Part shown: in pieces, positions 25,355 through 32,785 of the stretch
Layout of the letters: each line of letters starts with the position of its first letter
How positions within the stretch are numbered: position 1 is the first letter of the stretch
DNA from: Sphingopyxis sp. MWB1
Lineage (GTDB): Bacteria; Pseudomonadota; Alphaproteobacteria; Sphingomonadales; Sphingomonadaceae
Reading direction: 5' to 3'
DNA length: 64,000 bases
Assembly: GCF_000763945.1 (NCBI RefSeq)
Contig: NZ_JQFJ01000005.1
Location: 186,001 to 250,000, forward strand
Translations under genes and position numbers: made by a program
The notes under the pieces: model-generated
Told to the model about the DNA's origin: nothing
The model's input: the letters and a program-made list of their open reading frames with translations, nothing else
The model's database searches: none

Positions 25355-26818
25355 ATGGGCACGCCCATGACCGACGCACCCGCCCCCACCGGCGCCCCGC
25401 TCCGCCTGTTCAACAGCCTGACGCGCGCGCTTGAAATATTCACCCCCGTCCATCCGGGTGAGGCGCGCGTCTACAGTTGCGGCCCGACCGTCTATAATTA
25501 TCCGCATATCGGCAATATGCGCGCCTATGTCTTTGCGGACGTTCTGGGGCGCACGCTGTCATCGAAGGGATATAAGCTCACCCATGTCATCAACATCACC
25601 GATGTGGGCCATCTGACCGACGACGCCGATGCGGGCGAGGACAAGCTGGAAAAGGCTGCGGCGGAAAAGGCCCAGTCGATCTGGGACATCGCGCGCCATT
25701 ATACCGAGGCCTATTGGGCCGATATCAAGGCGCTCAACATCCGCGAGCCAGCGCATTGGTCGATCGCCACCGACTATGTCCCGCAGATGATCGCGTTCGC
25801 CAAGGCGATTGCCGACAAGCATTGCTATGAACTCGACAGCGGCCTTTATTTCGACACCTCGACCGTCGCCGATTATGGGCGGCTGGCGCGAGCAGGCACG
25901 GAGGAGGGCGAAAGCCGTATCGACCCCGTCGACGGCAAGCGCCACGCCGCCGATTTTGCCATCTGGCGCAAGACCCCGCCGGGCGAGAAACGCCAGATGG
26001 AATGGGACAGCCCATGGGGCAAAGGCGCCCCCGGCTGGCATCTCGAATGCTCGGTGATGTCCGAAGCGCTGCTCGGCTTTCCCTTTGACATTCATACCGG
26101 CGGCATCGACCATCGCGAGATTCACCACCCGAATGAAATCGCGCAGAATCAGGCGCATAGCTGCTCCGCCGACAGCGGCGCGCGGCTGTGGATGCACAAT
26201 AATTTCCTCGTCGAACGATCGGGCAAAATGTCGAAATCGAGCGGCGATTTTCTGCGCCTGCAATTGCTGATCGACAAGGGCTATCACCCCCTCGCCTATC
26301 GCCTGATGTGCCTGCAGGCCCATTATCGCAGCGAGCTGGAATTCAGCTGGGAAGGGCTGGGCGCCGCGCTGACGCGGCTCAAACGCATGGTGATGGCGGC
26401 CGAACGGCTGAAAAACGAAACCCCCGGCGATGCCGCGCATCCGAAGCTTGCCCCCTGCCGCGAAAAATTCGACGCCGCGATCAGCGACGACCTCGGCACC
26501 CCGATCGCGCTCACCGCACTCGAAGAAGCGCTGGCGATGAAAAAGGTCGATGCGGGTGCCAAACGCACGCTCGTCGCCGAAATGGACGCGGTGCTGGGCC
26601 TCGCCCTGTTCGAAACCGCACGCGCCGACCTGCGCCTCCGCCCGAGGGCGGCGACCATCACCGAGGCCGAAATCGAAGCCATTCTCTTGCGCCGCAAACA
26701 GGCCCGCGCCGACAAGGACTTCGCCGCATCCGACGCGCTGCGCGATGAACTTGCCGCCCAAGGGGTCGAGGTGATGGACGGCGACCCGCTCGGCTGGGAC
26801 TGGCGGTTGGAAATTTAA
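25355..26818 (+). CDS. cysS: Cysteinyl-tRNA synthetase
   Basis: A 487-residue class I synthetase that charges tRNA-Cys. The zinc/cysteine-binding VYSCGPTVYN has Cys42, HIGN at 51-54 stands for the HIGH motif, KMSKS is at 291-295 (SGKMSKSSGDFL), and further zinc ligands are in HLECSVMS (Cys232) and IHTGGIDHREIHHPNEIAQ. The C-terminal anticodon-binding domain ends in the usual VMDGDPLGWDWRL. Start may be ATG 25355 or 25367; AAGG lies 2 nt before the first and 14 before the second. It is divergent from the DUF1476 gene. Confidence 0.97.
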   Translation: MGTPMTDAPAPTGAPLRLFNSLTRALEIFTPVHPGEARVYSCGPTVYNYPHIGNMRAYVFADVLGRTLSSKGYKLTHVINITDVGHLTDDADAGEDKLEKAAAEKAQSIWDIARHYTEAYWADIKALNIREPAHWSIATDYVPQMIAFAKAIADKHCYELDSGLYFDTSTVADYGRLARAGTEEGESRIDPVDGKRHAADFAIWRKTPPGEKRQMEWDSPWGKGAPGWHLECSVMSEALLGFPFDIHTGGIDHREIHHPNEIAQNQAHSCSADSGARLWMHNNFLVERSGKMSKSSGDFLRLQLLIDKGYHPLAYRLMCLQAHYRSELEFSWEGLGAALTRLKRMVMAAERLKNETPGDAAHPKLAPCREKFDAAISDDLGTPIALTALEEALAMKKVDAGAKRTLVAEMDAVLGLALFETARADLRLRPRAATITEAEIEAILLRRKQARADKDFAASDALRDELAAQGVEVMDGDPLGWDWRLEI

Positions 26819-26821
26819 CTC

Positions 26822-26919
26822 CCCCTCCCGCTTGCGGGAGGGGTCAGGGGTGGGCATGAATGGCCCACCCGCCGCGCATGGACAGGCCCGCCCCCGGCCC
26901 CTCCCGCAGGCGGGAGGGG
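26822..26919. repeat. Paired GC hairpin repeat between cysS and the dehydrogenase gene
   Basis: Two copies of the dyad CCCCTCCCGC-n2-GCGGGAGGGG lie at 26822-26843 and 26898-26919, the outer ends of a 98-bp element with internal GGGGTGGGC and GCCCACCC. It resembles dispersed intergenic repeats (REP-like) common in sphingomonads and may terminate cysS. Confidence 0.6.
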
Positions 26920-26926
26920 AGATTAT

Positions 26927-27871
26927 ATGACCAAAACCACCGCCGTCCTGTCGGCCATGATCCGCCCGCTCGTCGAAAGCCGCCTGCCCGATTGGGTCGA
27001 ACCGCATTTCTTTGCCTCAAAGGAAGAGGCGATGGCGATGGCCCCGCGCGCCGAAATCGGCTGGTTCGACATGTATGACAAGGAGGACATGGCCGCCGCC
27101 ATCACCGCCGCGACAAAGCTGAAATGGCTGAACAGCATCTATGCCGGGTTCGATGGCATGCCGCTCCACCTGTTGCAGCAACGCGGCACGGTGGTCACCA
27201 ATGGCACGGGGATCAACGCGATCACCATCGCGGAATATGTGGTGATGGGGATGCTCACCATTGCCAAGGGATATCGCGAAGTGGTGCGCGCGCAGGACCG
27301 GCGCGAATGGCTGATCGATTCGCCGGGCAAGGTCGAGCTTTACGGGTCAAAGGCGCTGCTGCTCGGCTATGGCGCGATCGGCAAGCTGGTCGAGGAACGG
27401 CTCGCCTCCTTTGGCGTCGATGTCACCGTCGTGCGCCGTTCACCCGGCAAGAACAGCCTCACCCCCGACCAGTGGCGCGCGCGGCTGAGCGATTTCGACT
27501 GGGTGATATTGGCCGTCCCCGCCACCCCGGAGACCGACCAGATGATCGGCGCCGCCGAGCTGGAGGCGATGAAACCGACCGCCACGCTGATCAATATTGC
27601 TCGCGGCAGCGTCGTCGATCAGGCGGCGCTGACCGCGGCGCTCGACCAGCAGCGGATCGGCGCTGCCTTCCTCGACGTCACCACGCCCGAACCGCTGCCC
27701 GAGGATGATCCGCTGTGGAGCCTCGACAATGCCCATATCACCATGCACCTGTCGGGCCGCGCGCAGGACAAGATGTTCATCCGTTCGGCCACGCGCTTCC
27801 TTGAAAATCTGGACCGCTGGCACCGGGGGGAACCGGTGACGCCGCAGGTCGATCTCGCGCGGGGTTATTGA
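26927..27871 (+). CDS. D-isomer-specific 2-hydroxyacid dehydrogenase
   Basis: A 314-residue NAD(P)-dependent dehydrogenase that reduces a 2-oxoacid or oxidises the D-hydroxyacid. The dinucleotide loop GYGAIG is at 147-152; the catalytic Arg is in LINIARGSVVDQ, the Glu in VTTPEPLPEDDPLW and the His in AHITMHLSGRAQD. The N-terminal catalytic domain shows WLNSIYAGFDGMP and GINAITIAEYVVMGML. An eroded copy of the C-terminal part lies at about 29774-29930, on the other side of the YciI/ECF42 module. Substrate unknown. Confidence 0.9.
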   Translation: MTKTTAVLSAMIRPLVESRLPDWVEPHFFASKEEAMAMAPRAEIGWFDMYDKEDMAAAITAATKLKWLNSIYAGFDGMPLHLLQQRGTVVTNGTGINAITIAEYVVMGMLTIAKGYREVVRAQDRREWLIDSPGKVELYGSKALLLGYGAIGKLVEERLASFGVDVTVVRRSPGKNSLTPDQWRARLSDFDWVILAVPATPETDQMIGAAELEAMKPTATLINIARGSVVDQAALTAALDQQRIGAAFLDVTTPEPLPEDDPLWSLDNAHITMHLSGRAQDKMFIRSATRFLENLDRWHRGEPVTPQVDLARGY

Positions 27872-27900
27872 CGAACGCGCTGCAAAAAATCTGATCGCCG

Positions 27901-27927
27901 TGTCGATTCCGAAGAAGCTCGTTCGTC
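27901..27927 (+). promoter_or_regulatory. Predicted ECF42-type promoter
   Basis: TGTCGA (27901-27906), 17 nt, then CGTC (27924-27927) matches the motif I recall for ECF42 sigma factors (TGTCGA in the -35 region, CG[A/T]C in the -10 region). It ends 46 nt before the yciI-like start codon and precedes the ECF42 gene, as expected for autoregulation. Confidence 0.6.
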
Positions 27928-27973
27928 GCAGGGTTACGTGGTCAAAGATTGCCGCGGCAAACCAAGGAGACTG

Positions 27974-28399
27974 ATGATGCGCGTTATGGTGTTTGTAAAA
28001 GCGACCGAAGACAGCGAACAGGGCGTCATGCCACCCAGCGAAATGCTCGAAGCGATGGGCAAATTCAACGAAGAGCTGGTCGATGCCGGCATTCTGCTGG
28101 CGGGTGATGGCCTGAAACCTTCGAAACAAGGCAAGCGTGTCGCGTTCGACGGCCCAGGCCGCACGGTGATCGACGGCCCGTTCGCGGAAACCCGCGAGCT
28201 GGTCGCTGGATATTGGCTGTGGGACGTCAAGGATATGGACGAGGCGGTCGCCTGGGTGAAGCGTTGCCCGAACCCGATGATGGGACCGAGCGAGATCGAA
28301 ATCCGTCCGGTCTACGAAATGTCCGATTTCGACGAGATCATGACCCCGGAAGCCGAGCGAATTCACGGCAGCGTTCGCGACAAGCTGGAGGGGCGCTAG
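27974..28399 (+). CDS. YciI-like DGPF-domain protein linked to an ECF42 sigma factor
   Basis: A 141-residue YCII/DGPF-family protein. The DGPF motif is in TVIDGPFAETRELVAGYWLWDVKDMDEAVAWVKRCPNP, and MRVMVFVKATEDSE is the family-typical first strand. Genes of this type are the usual neighbours of ECF42 sigma factors, and enzymatic function is not established. I chose ATG 27974 because AAGGAGA lies 3 nt upstream and the preceding GTG adds an unrelated run; ATG 27977 is equally possible. It is followed by the sigma-factor gene after 54 nt. Confidence 0.88.
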   Translation: MMRVMVFVKATEDSEQGVMPPSEMLEAMGKFNEELVDAGILLAGDGLKPSKQGKRVAFDGPGRTVIDGPFAETRELVAGYWLWDVKDMDEAVAWVKRCPNPMMGPSEIEIRPVYEMSDFDEIMTPEAERIHGSVRDKLEGR

Positions 28400-28415
28400 G
28401 GTCAGGACCGCTCCG

Positions 28416-28453
28416 GCCTTGCCTTGTCCGGAGTTTTCGGGACAAGGCAAGGC
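28416..28453 (+). promoter_or_regulatory. 14-bp hairpin ending at the ECF42 start codon
   Basis: GCCTTGCCTTGTC (28416-28428) pairs perfectly with GACAAGGCAAGGC (28441-28453); C28429-G28440 adds one pair, leaving a 10-nt loop. The ATG starts at 28454, so the 3' arm includes the purine-rich AAGGCAAGGC that would bind the ribosome. It could restrain translation of the sigma factor, or serve as a leaky terminator between yciI and the sigma gene (no U-tract follows). Confidence 0.6.
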
Positions 28454-29716
28454 ATGGCGGCCGATGAAACCCACCGCGCGATCGAAGCGGTTTTTCGTAT
28501 CGAAAGAGCGAGGCTGATCGGCAGTCTGGCCCGGATGGTGCGCGACGTCGATCGCGCCGAAGAGCTGGCGCAGGACGCACTGGTCGTGGCACTCGCCGAA
28601 TGGCCGAAGACGGGCATTCCGCACAATCCGGGCGCATGGCTGACGCAGGCGGCGAAGCGCCGCGCGATCGACGATCTCCGCCGGGCGAAAATGCGCGATC
28701 GCAAACATGCCGAAATAGCCCGCGAGCTGGACGAAGGCGAGCGGCAGGCTGGCGACATGGAAGCCGCGATGGACGATGACATCGGCGACGAACTGCTGGG
28801 GCTGATCTTCACCGCCTGCCATCCCGTTATCGCGCCGGATGCGCGCGCGGCGCTGACCCTGCGGCTGGTCGGCGGGCTGACGACTGACGAAATCGCGCGC
28901 GCCTTTCTGGCGAGCGAACCGGCGGTCGCGCAGCGGATCGTGCGCGCGAAAAGGGCGATCGGCAACGCCGGTCTGGCATTCGAGGTGCCGCACGGCCGCG
29001 ACCGGGCGGACCGCCTCGCCTCGGTTCTCGAGGTCGTCTACCTGATCTTCAACGAAGGCTATGCGGCGACGGCGGGCGAAGACCCCGTGCGTCCATCGCT
29101 CTGCGCCGAGGCGCAGCGGCTGGGGCGCGTCCTTTCCCGGCTTGCTCCCGAAGAGCCCGAGGTTTTCGGACTCCTCGCCCTGATGGAAATTCAGGCTTCG
29201 CGTCTGACGGCACGAACCCGCGCCGATGGAAGCCTCGTGCCCCTGCCCGAACAGGATCGCGCGCGATGGGACCGGTTGTTGATCCGTCGCGGCCTCGCCG
29301 CCCTGGACCGGGCTGAAGCTCTTGGGGGCCAGGGCCCTTATGCATTGCAGGCCGCACTCGCCGCCTGTCACGCCCGCGCCGTCAAGGCCGAGGACACCGA
29401 CTGGCCGCGCATCGCCGCGCTGTACGATCGGCTACGCACCATCATGCCGTCGCCGATCGTCGATCTCAACCGCGCGGTGGCGCACAGCATGGCCTTCGGC
29501 CCCGAAGCCGGATTGACCATGGTCGATGCGCTGGCCGAGGTGGCGCTGCTCAAAAATTATGCCCCCTTACCCGCGGCGCGCGGCGACTTCCTGTTCAGGG
29601 CGGGCAGGCTGGCCGAAGCCAAGGCGCAGTTTGAAGCAGCGGCGGCATTGAGCCGCAATGCCGGAGAAAAGGCGTTCCTTCGCGCGCGTGCGGCGGCTTG
29701 TGACGAGGGTGGCTAA
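28454..29716 (+). CDS. ECF42-type RNA polymerase sigma factor with TPR-like C terminus
   Basis: A 420-residue sigma factor. The N-terminal sigma2 region (RGLARMVRD-like GSLARMVRDVDRAEELAQDALVVALAEWP) and sigma4 region (LTLRLVGGLTTDEIARAFL...AVAQRIVRAKRAI, residues about 130-175) are followed by a long C-terminal extension (about 190-420, DUF6596) with TPR-like helices (VFGLLALMEIQASRL, YALQAALAACHARA, DFLFRAGRLAEAKAQFEAA), the hallmark of ECF42. The extension is thought to be needed for activity; no anti-sigma factor is expected. I chose ATG 28454; a TTG at 28424 would lie inside the hairpin. Confidence 0.87.
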   Translation: MAADETHRAIEAVFRIERARLIGSLARMVRDVDRAEELAQDALVVALAEWPKTGIPHNPGAWLTQAAKRRAIDDLRRAKMRDRKHAEIARELDEGERQAGDMEAAMDDDIGDELLGLIFTACHPVIAPDARAALTLRLVGGLTTDEIARAFLASEPAVAQRIVRAKRAIGNAGLAFEVPHGRDRADRLASVLEVVYLIFNEGYAATAGEDPVRPSLCAEAQRLGRVLSRLAPEEPEVFGLLALMEIQASRLTARTRADGSLVPLPEQDRARWDRLLIRRGLAALDRAEALGGQGPYALQAALAACHARAVKAEDTDWPRIAALYDRLRTIMPSPIVDLNRAVAHSMAFGPEAGLTMVDALAEVALLKNYAPLPAARGDFLFRAGRLAEAKAQFEAAAALSRNAGEKAFLRARAAACDEGG

Positions 29717-29773
29717 GCCGGACGCTTGGCCTTCAGTTCGCGAGACCAGCGGCTGCCGCCGCTCGTCATTTTT

Positions 29774-29930
29774 AAAGCGACCGCGACGCGGCTCAGCATC
29801 GCGCGCGGCGGCGTGGTCGATCAGGCGGCGCTCACAGCCGCGCTTGGCGAGACCTTTCCTTAAAAATCTGGACCGCTGGCACCGGGGTGAACCGGTGGCG
29901 CCGCAGGTCGATCTGGCGCTGGGTTATTAG
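29774..29930 (+). pseudogene. Eroded fragment of a 2-hydroxyacid dehydrogenase gene
   Basis: Codons for KATATRLSIARGGVVDQAAL...AALGE parallel KPTATLINIARGSVVDQAALTAAL in the intact gene at 26927-27871. After an internal deletion of roughly 50 codons and a frame change, KNLDRWHRGEPVAPQVDLALGY then a stop parallels the intact C terminus ENLDRWHRGEPVTPQVDLARGY. The base-level similarity of the last 70 nt is obvious. No start and no catalytic His or Glu remain. The left boundary is uncertain, perhaps about 29757. Confidence 0.8.
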
Positions 29931-29969
29931 GGGCTTCGCCGCCCATAGACGCATCCTCCCGATGCCCGC

Positions 29970-29998
29970 TTGACCGATTAGGACAAATGTCCTAATTC
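29970..29998 (+). promoter_or_regulatory. Promoter of the TetR-yciI-tag unit with overlapping operator
   Basis: TTGACC (29970-29975) and TAATTC (29993-29998) are 17 bp apart. The operator dyad ATTAGGACA-AA-TGTCCTAAT (29977-29996, perfect 9-bp arms) fills the spacer and overlaps the -10, as for an autorepressed TetR gene. The regulator start codon is 30 nt downstream. Confidence 0.72.
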
Positions 29999-30027
29999 CG
30001 CTCCCCGGATACATGGGAGGGTTGGTC

Positions 30028-30624
30028 ATGCCATCATCATCGACGCGCGAGCGGATCGTCGAACAGGCCGATGCCCTTTTCTATCAGGGCGGCTTCGAGG
30101 CGACTTCCTTCCACGCCATTGCCAGCGGAGTCGGCATATCGCGCGGCAATTTCTATCATCATTTCAAAAGCAAGGATGCGATTCTCGACGCCGTCATATC
30201 GCGCCGCGCCGACGCTACCCGCGCGATGCTGGCGGGCTGGGAAGCCGAAGGGGGCGACGCGCGCGGGCAGATACTCTGCTTTATCCGCATCCTCCTCACC
30301 AATCGCGCCGCGATCATGGATTATGGCTGCCCCGTCGGCACGCTGACCAATGAACTGGCCAAGGCGGGGCATCCCGCCAGGGAAGAAGCGGCGGCGATTT
30401 TCACCCTGTTCCGTGACTGGCTCGCGGCGCGCTTTCAGGCATTGGGCGCGGGCGAAGAGGCAGACGCGCACGCGCTGCATCTGCTCGCCTGGTCGCAGGG
30501 GGTGGCGACGCTCGCCGCCGCCTTTCGCGACACGGATTTTATCGACCGCGAGATTGCCGCCATCACCGCATGGCTCGATGCGCGCATTGCCCTCCCTTCT
30601 TCTCCGCCTGCAGACAAAGGATGA
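30028..30624 (+). CDS. TetR/AcrR-family transcriptional regulator
   Basis: A 198-residue repressor. The N-terminal helix-turn-helix (about residues 5-50) reads STRERIVEQADALFYQGGFEATSFHAIASGVGISRGNFYHHFKSKDAIL, closely following the TetR consensus; the C-terminal ligand domain (TetR_C-like) is divergent with DYGCPVGTLTNELAKAGHP. I chose ATG 30028, preceded by GGGAGGG at about 7 nt; the ATG at 30013 overlaps that Shine-Dalgarno. A perfect dyad sits in its promoter. It is followed after 3 nt by a YciI gene and by tag, so all three probably share a transcript. Confidence 0.9.
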   Translation: MPSSSTRERIVEQADALFYQGGFEATSFHAIASGVGISRGNFYHHFKSKDAILDAVISRRADATRAMLAGWEAEGGDARGQILCFIRILLTNRAAIMDYGCPVGTLTNELAKAGHPAREEAAAIFTLFRDWLAARFQALGAGEEADAHALHLLAWSQGVATLAAAFRDTDFIDREIAAITAWLDARIALPSSPPADKG

Positions 30625-30627
30625 TGG

Positions 30628-30921
30628 ATGTTCATTGCCTATCTGACTTTCGCCGACAATCGCGCCGCCGCGCCCGATCATCTCGCCGCGCATAAGCAGT
30701 GGATCGAACAGGGCTTTGCCGAGGGCGCCTTCCTTGCGGTCGGCAAATTGCTCCCTGCATCGGGCGGCGCCATTTTGGGCCGCGCCGACAGCCGCGAAGC
30801 GTTTGAAGCGCGCATCGCCGCCGACCCCTTTGTCATCCATGGCGTCGTCGCCGCCGATATTCAGGAGATGGATGTCTGGCGCACGCAGGACGGGCTGGCC
30901 GATCTGATGGCGGCCGCATGA
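30628..30921 (+). CDS. YciI-family protein
   Basis: A 97-residue single-domain YciI-like protein, starting MFIAYLTFADNRAAAPDHLAAHKQWIEQGFAEGAFLAVG, typical of the family (His in HLAAH, then the GHPASGG-type GKLLPASGGAILGRADS). It differs from the 141-residue DGPF protein 2.6 kb away. It starts 3 nt after the TetR gene and overlaps tag by 4 nt (ATGA). Its role is unknown; the operon places it under the TetR dyad. Confidence 0.88.
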   Translation: MFIAYLTFADNRAAAPDHLAAHKQWIEQGFAEGAFLAVGKLLPASGGAILGRADSREAFEARIAADPFVIHGVVAADIQEMDVWRTQDGLADLMAAA

Positions 30922-31526
30922 GCGCGACCATCCCCGGCCCCGACGGACGCCCGCGCTGCCGCTGGTGCGCCGCCGCGCCCGAATTTTTCGCCTATCACGA
31001 CCGCGAATGGGGCTTCCCCGTCACCGACGACATTCGCCTGTTCGAAAAACTCTGCCTCGAAAGCTTTCAGTCGGGGCTGAGCTGGCGGACCATCCTTGCC
31101 AAGCGCGACAATTTCCGCGCCGCCTTTGCCGGTTTCGACTTCCGCCGAGTCGCCGAATTTGGCGAGGGCGACGTCGAACGGCTGCTCAGCGATGCGGGCA
31201 TTGTCCGCCATCGCGGCAAGATCGAGGCGGTGATCAACAATGCCCGCCGCGCATGCGAAATGGTGGAGGAAGAAGGCGCGCTTTCGACCTTCCTTTGGCG
31301 CTATGCCGAACCCCGGGCAGAGGCCGCGCCGCAAAGCCGCTCCACCTCCCCCGCTTCGCACGCGCTGTCGAAAGAACTGCGCAAAAGGGGCTGGCGCTTT
31401 GTCGGGCCGACGACCGCCTATGCCTTCATGCAGGCGATGGGCCTCGTCAACGACCATGCCGCCGACTGCGTCACCCGCGCCGACGCTGAAGCGCAGAGGC
31501 AAGCGTGGCTGGCCCAGCCGTCATAA
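30918..31526 (+). CDS. tag: DNA-3-methyladenine glycosylase I
   Basis: A 202-residue helix-hairpin-helix glycosylase that removes 3-methyladenine from alkylated DNA. The N-terminal zinc motif includes CRWCAAAPEFFAYHDREWGFPV (Cys/His ligands), followed by FEKLCLESFQSGLSWRTILAKRDNFRAAFAGFD, and C-terminal GPTTAYAFMQAMGLVNDHAADC with His/Cys ligands. The order and length match the Tag family. It is the last gene of the TetR-yciI-tag transcript. A base-excision enzyme downstream of a TetR regulator suggests damage- or stress-linked control. Confidence 0.94.
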   Translation: MSATIPGPDGRPRCRWCAAAPEFFAYHDREWGFPVTDDIRLFEKLCLESFQSGLSWRTILAKRDNFRAAFAGFDFRRVAEFGEGDVERLLSDAGIVRHRGKIEAVINNARRACEMVEEEGALSTFLWRYAEPRAEAAPQSRSTSPASHALSKELRKRGWRFVGPTTAYAFMQAMGLVNDHAADCVTRADAEAQRQAWLAQPS

Positions 31527-31553
31527 GGGAAATAGGAGGAGGAAGCCTCTTCG

Positions 31554-32333
31554 TCACACCAGCTCGAACTGCGCCGCGATGCTGCTCGCCGGAACCGCCG
31601 CGGGTTCAAAGGGCGCCCAGCCATCGGGGCCAAGCTTTTCCAGCGGGCGAAAGCGCGCCTTATAGGCCATGCGCGCCGACCCTTCGACCCAATAGCCGAG
31701 ATAGACATAATCCAGCTCCGCCGACGCCGCGCGGCGGATATGGTCGGCGATGATATAGGTGCCCAGCCCCTCGCGGCGCGGGTGATGGGCATCGAAAAAG
31801 CTGTAGATCATCGACAGGCCGTCGCCCTGCCGGTCGGTCAGGCAGCAACCGACAAGCCGCCCCGGCTCGCCATCGACGCCGGGCTCGCGATATTCGATCA
31901 TATAGGATTCGACCGGCGTCTGTTCGACCATGTCGGCGAAATCCTGCTCGTCCATATCGGCCATCCCGCCATCGGGATGGCGCGCGCTGATATAGGCGCG
32001 CAGCAAGCGATATTGCTCCTCGGTCGCCCACGGCTTGCAGGGGGTGGCGATAAGGTCGCGGTTGCGGCGGATTGTGCGCTTCTGCGACTGGCTGGGGCGG
32101 AAATCGCGCGCCGCGACGCGCACTGAAACACAGGCGGTGCAATCGCTGCAGCTCGGGCGATAGGCGACCGACTGGCTGCGGCGAAAACCGATGCGACCCA
32201 GCGCATCATTCAGCTCAACCGCATTTTGCCCGCCCAATTCGGTAAAGACTTTTCGCTCCGTCTTTCCAGGCAGATAGGGGCAGGGCGCCGGGCTGGTGAC
32301 GTAAAAACGGGGAAAGCGAAAAGGGGCGGACAC
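31554..32333 (-). CDS. bpt: Leucyl/phenylalanyl-type aminoacyl-protein transferase Bpt (Asp/Glu leucyltransferase)
   Basis: A 259-residue enzyme that attaches leucine to N-terminal Asp/Glu for the N-degron pathway. The N-end aminoacyl-transferase fold shows [28 protein letters not shown] and [16 protein letters not shown] (cysteines), and the C-terminal part [45 protein letters not shown] chose GTG 32333 because the conserved N terminus starts there ([10 protein letters not shown]) and GGAGG lies 10 nt upstream; a longer frame to 32438 is unlikely. Confidence 0.9.
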   Translation of the reverse strand: MSAPFRFPRFYVTSPAPCPYLPGKTERKVFTELGGQNAVELNDALGRIGFRRSQSVAYRPSCSDCTACVSVRVAARDFRPSQSQKRTIRRNRDLIATPCKPWATEEQYRLLRAYISARHPDGGMADMDEQDFADMVEQTPVESYMIEYREPGVDGEPGRLVGCCLTDRQGDGLSMIYSFFDAHHPRREGLGTYIIADHIRRAASAELDYVYLGYWVEGSARMAYKARFRPLEKLGPDGWAPFEPAAVPASSIAAQFELV

Positions 32334-32785
32334 GCGGGCAAAACCTCCGGGGCGATAAAGGCCCGCCGCCGCGGACCATGAAGCATCTCTTCCCGGACTA
32401 TGGCCCGCCCCGTCAATGGTGCAAAGTCTGTTTACCATTTTTATCCGTCCCGAACTGAATCAGCTCAAAATTTTCCTGAATCGCCCGCTAAACTTTGTGC
32501 CGTTCTGAATCGGATTTGGATGGCTGTCCGCCATATAGCCAGGCAAGATGGGGAAGCCATCTTCCCCCTCCCCCATGCGCTTGCTGATCGCGGCACGGGG
32601 ATGATGTTTCGCACAAAGCCACGAAGCTACAAAGAGGGCGTCTTCCGACGGCAGCGCGCGACCAGGTCCATCACCCGCCGTTTCGACAAAGGACAGCCGA
32701 GGCGTAAACGTCCCGCCATGGATGCAGAAACAAGTTCAGCATGACGAATGGATATACGGGAAAGCAGGCCCCCGCACGCCCCCCC
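32334..32785. other. 452-bp intergenic region between bpt and pyk
   Basis: I see no gene. The only structure is a perfect 7-bp dyad GGGGAAG-CCAT-CTTCCCC (32550-32567), not followed by a strong U-tract on either strand. The AT-rich start of the gap (32410-32520) may hold the bpt promoter on the minus strand. The sequence CAAGTTCAGCATGACG near 32734-32746 resembles a repeat that is widespread between sphingomonad genes. Confidence 0.4.

Noticed and set aside
27440..29371. A very long reading frame antisense to the dehydrogenase and ECF42 genes (643 codons)
   Set aside because: It is an artefact of high-GC coding DNA; no recognisable domain, no RBS, and it covers three well-supported genes on the other strand.
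31554..32438. Bpt starting at the upstream ATG 32438
   Set aside because: The extra 35 residues are not family-like, and a GTG with GGAGG precedes the conserved N terminus.
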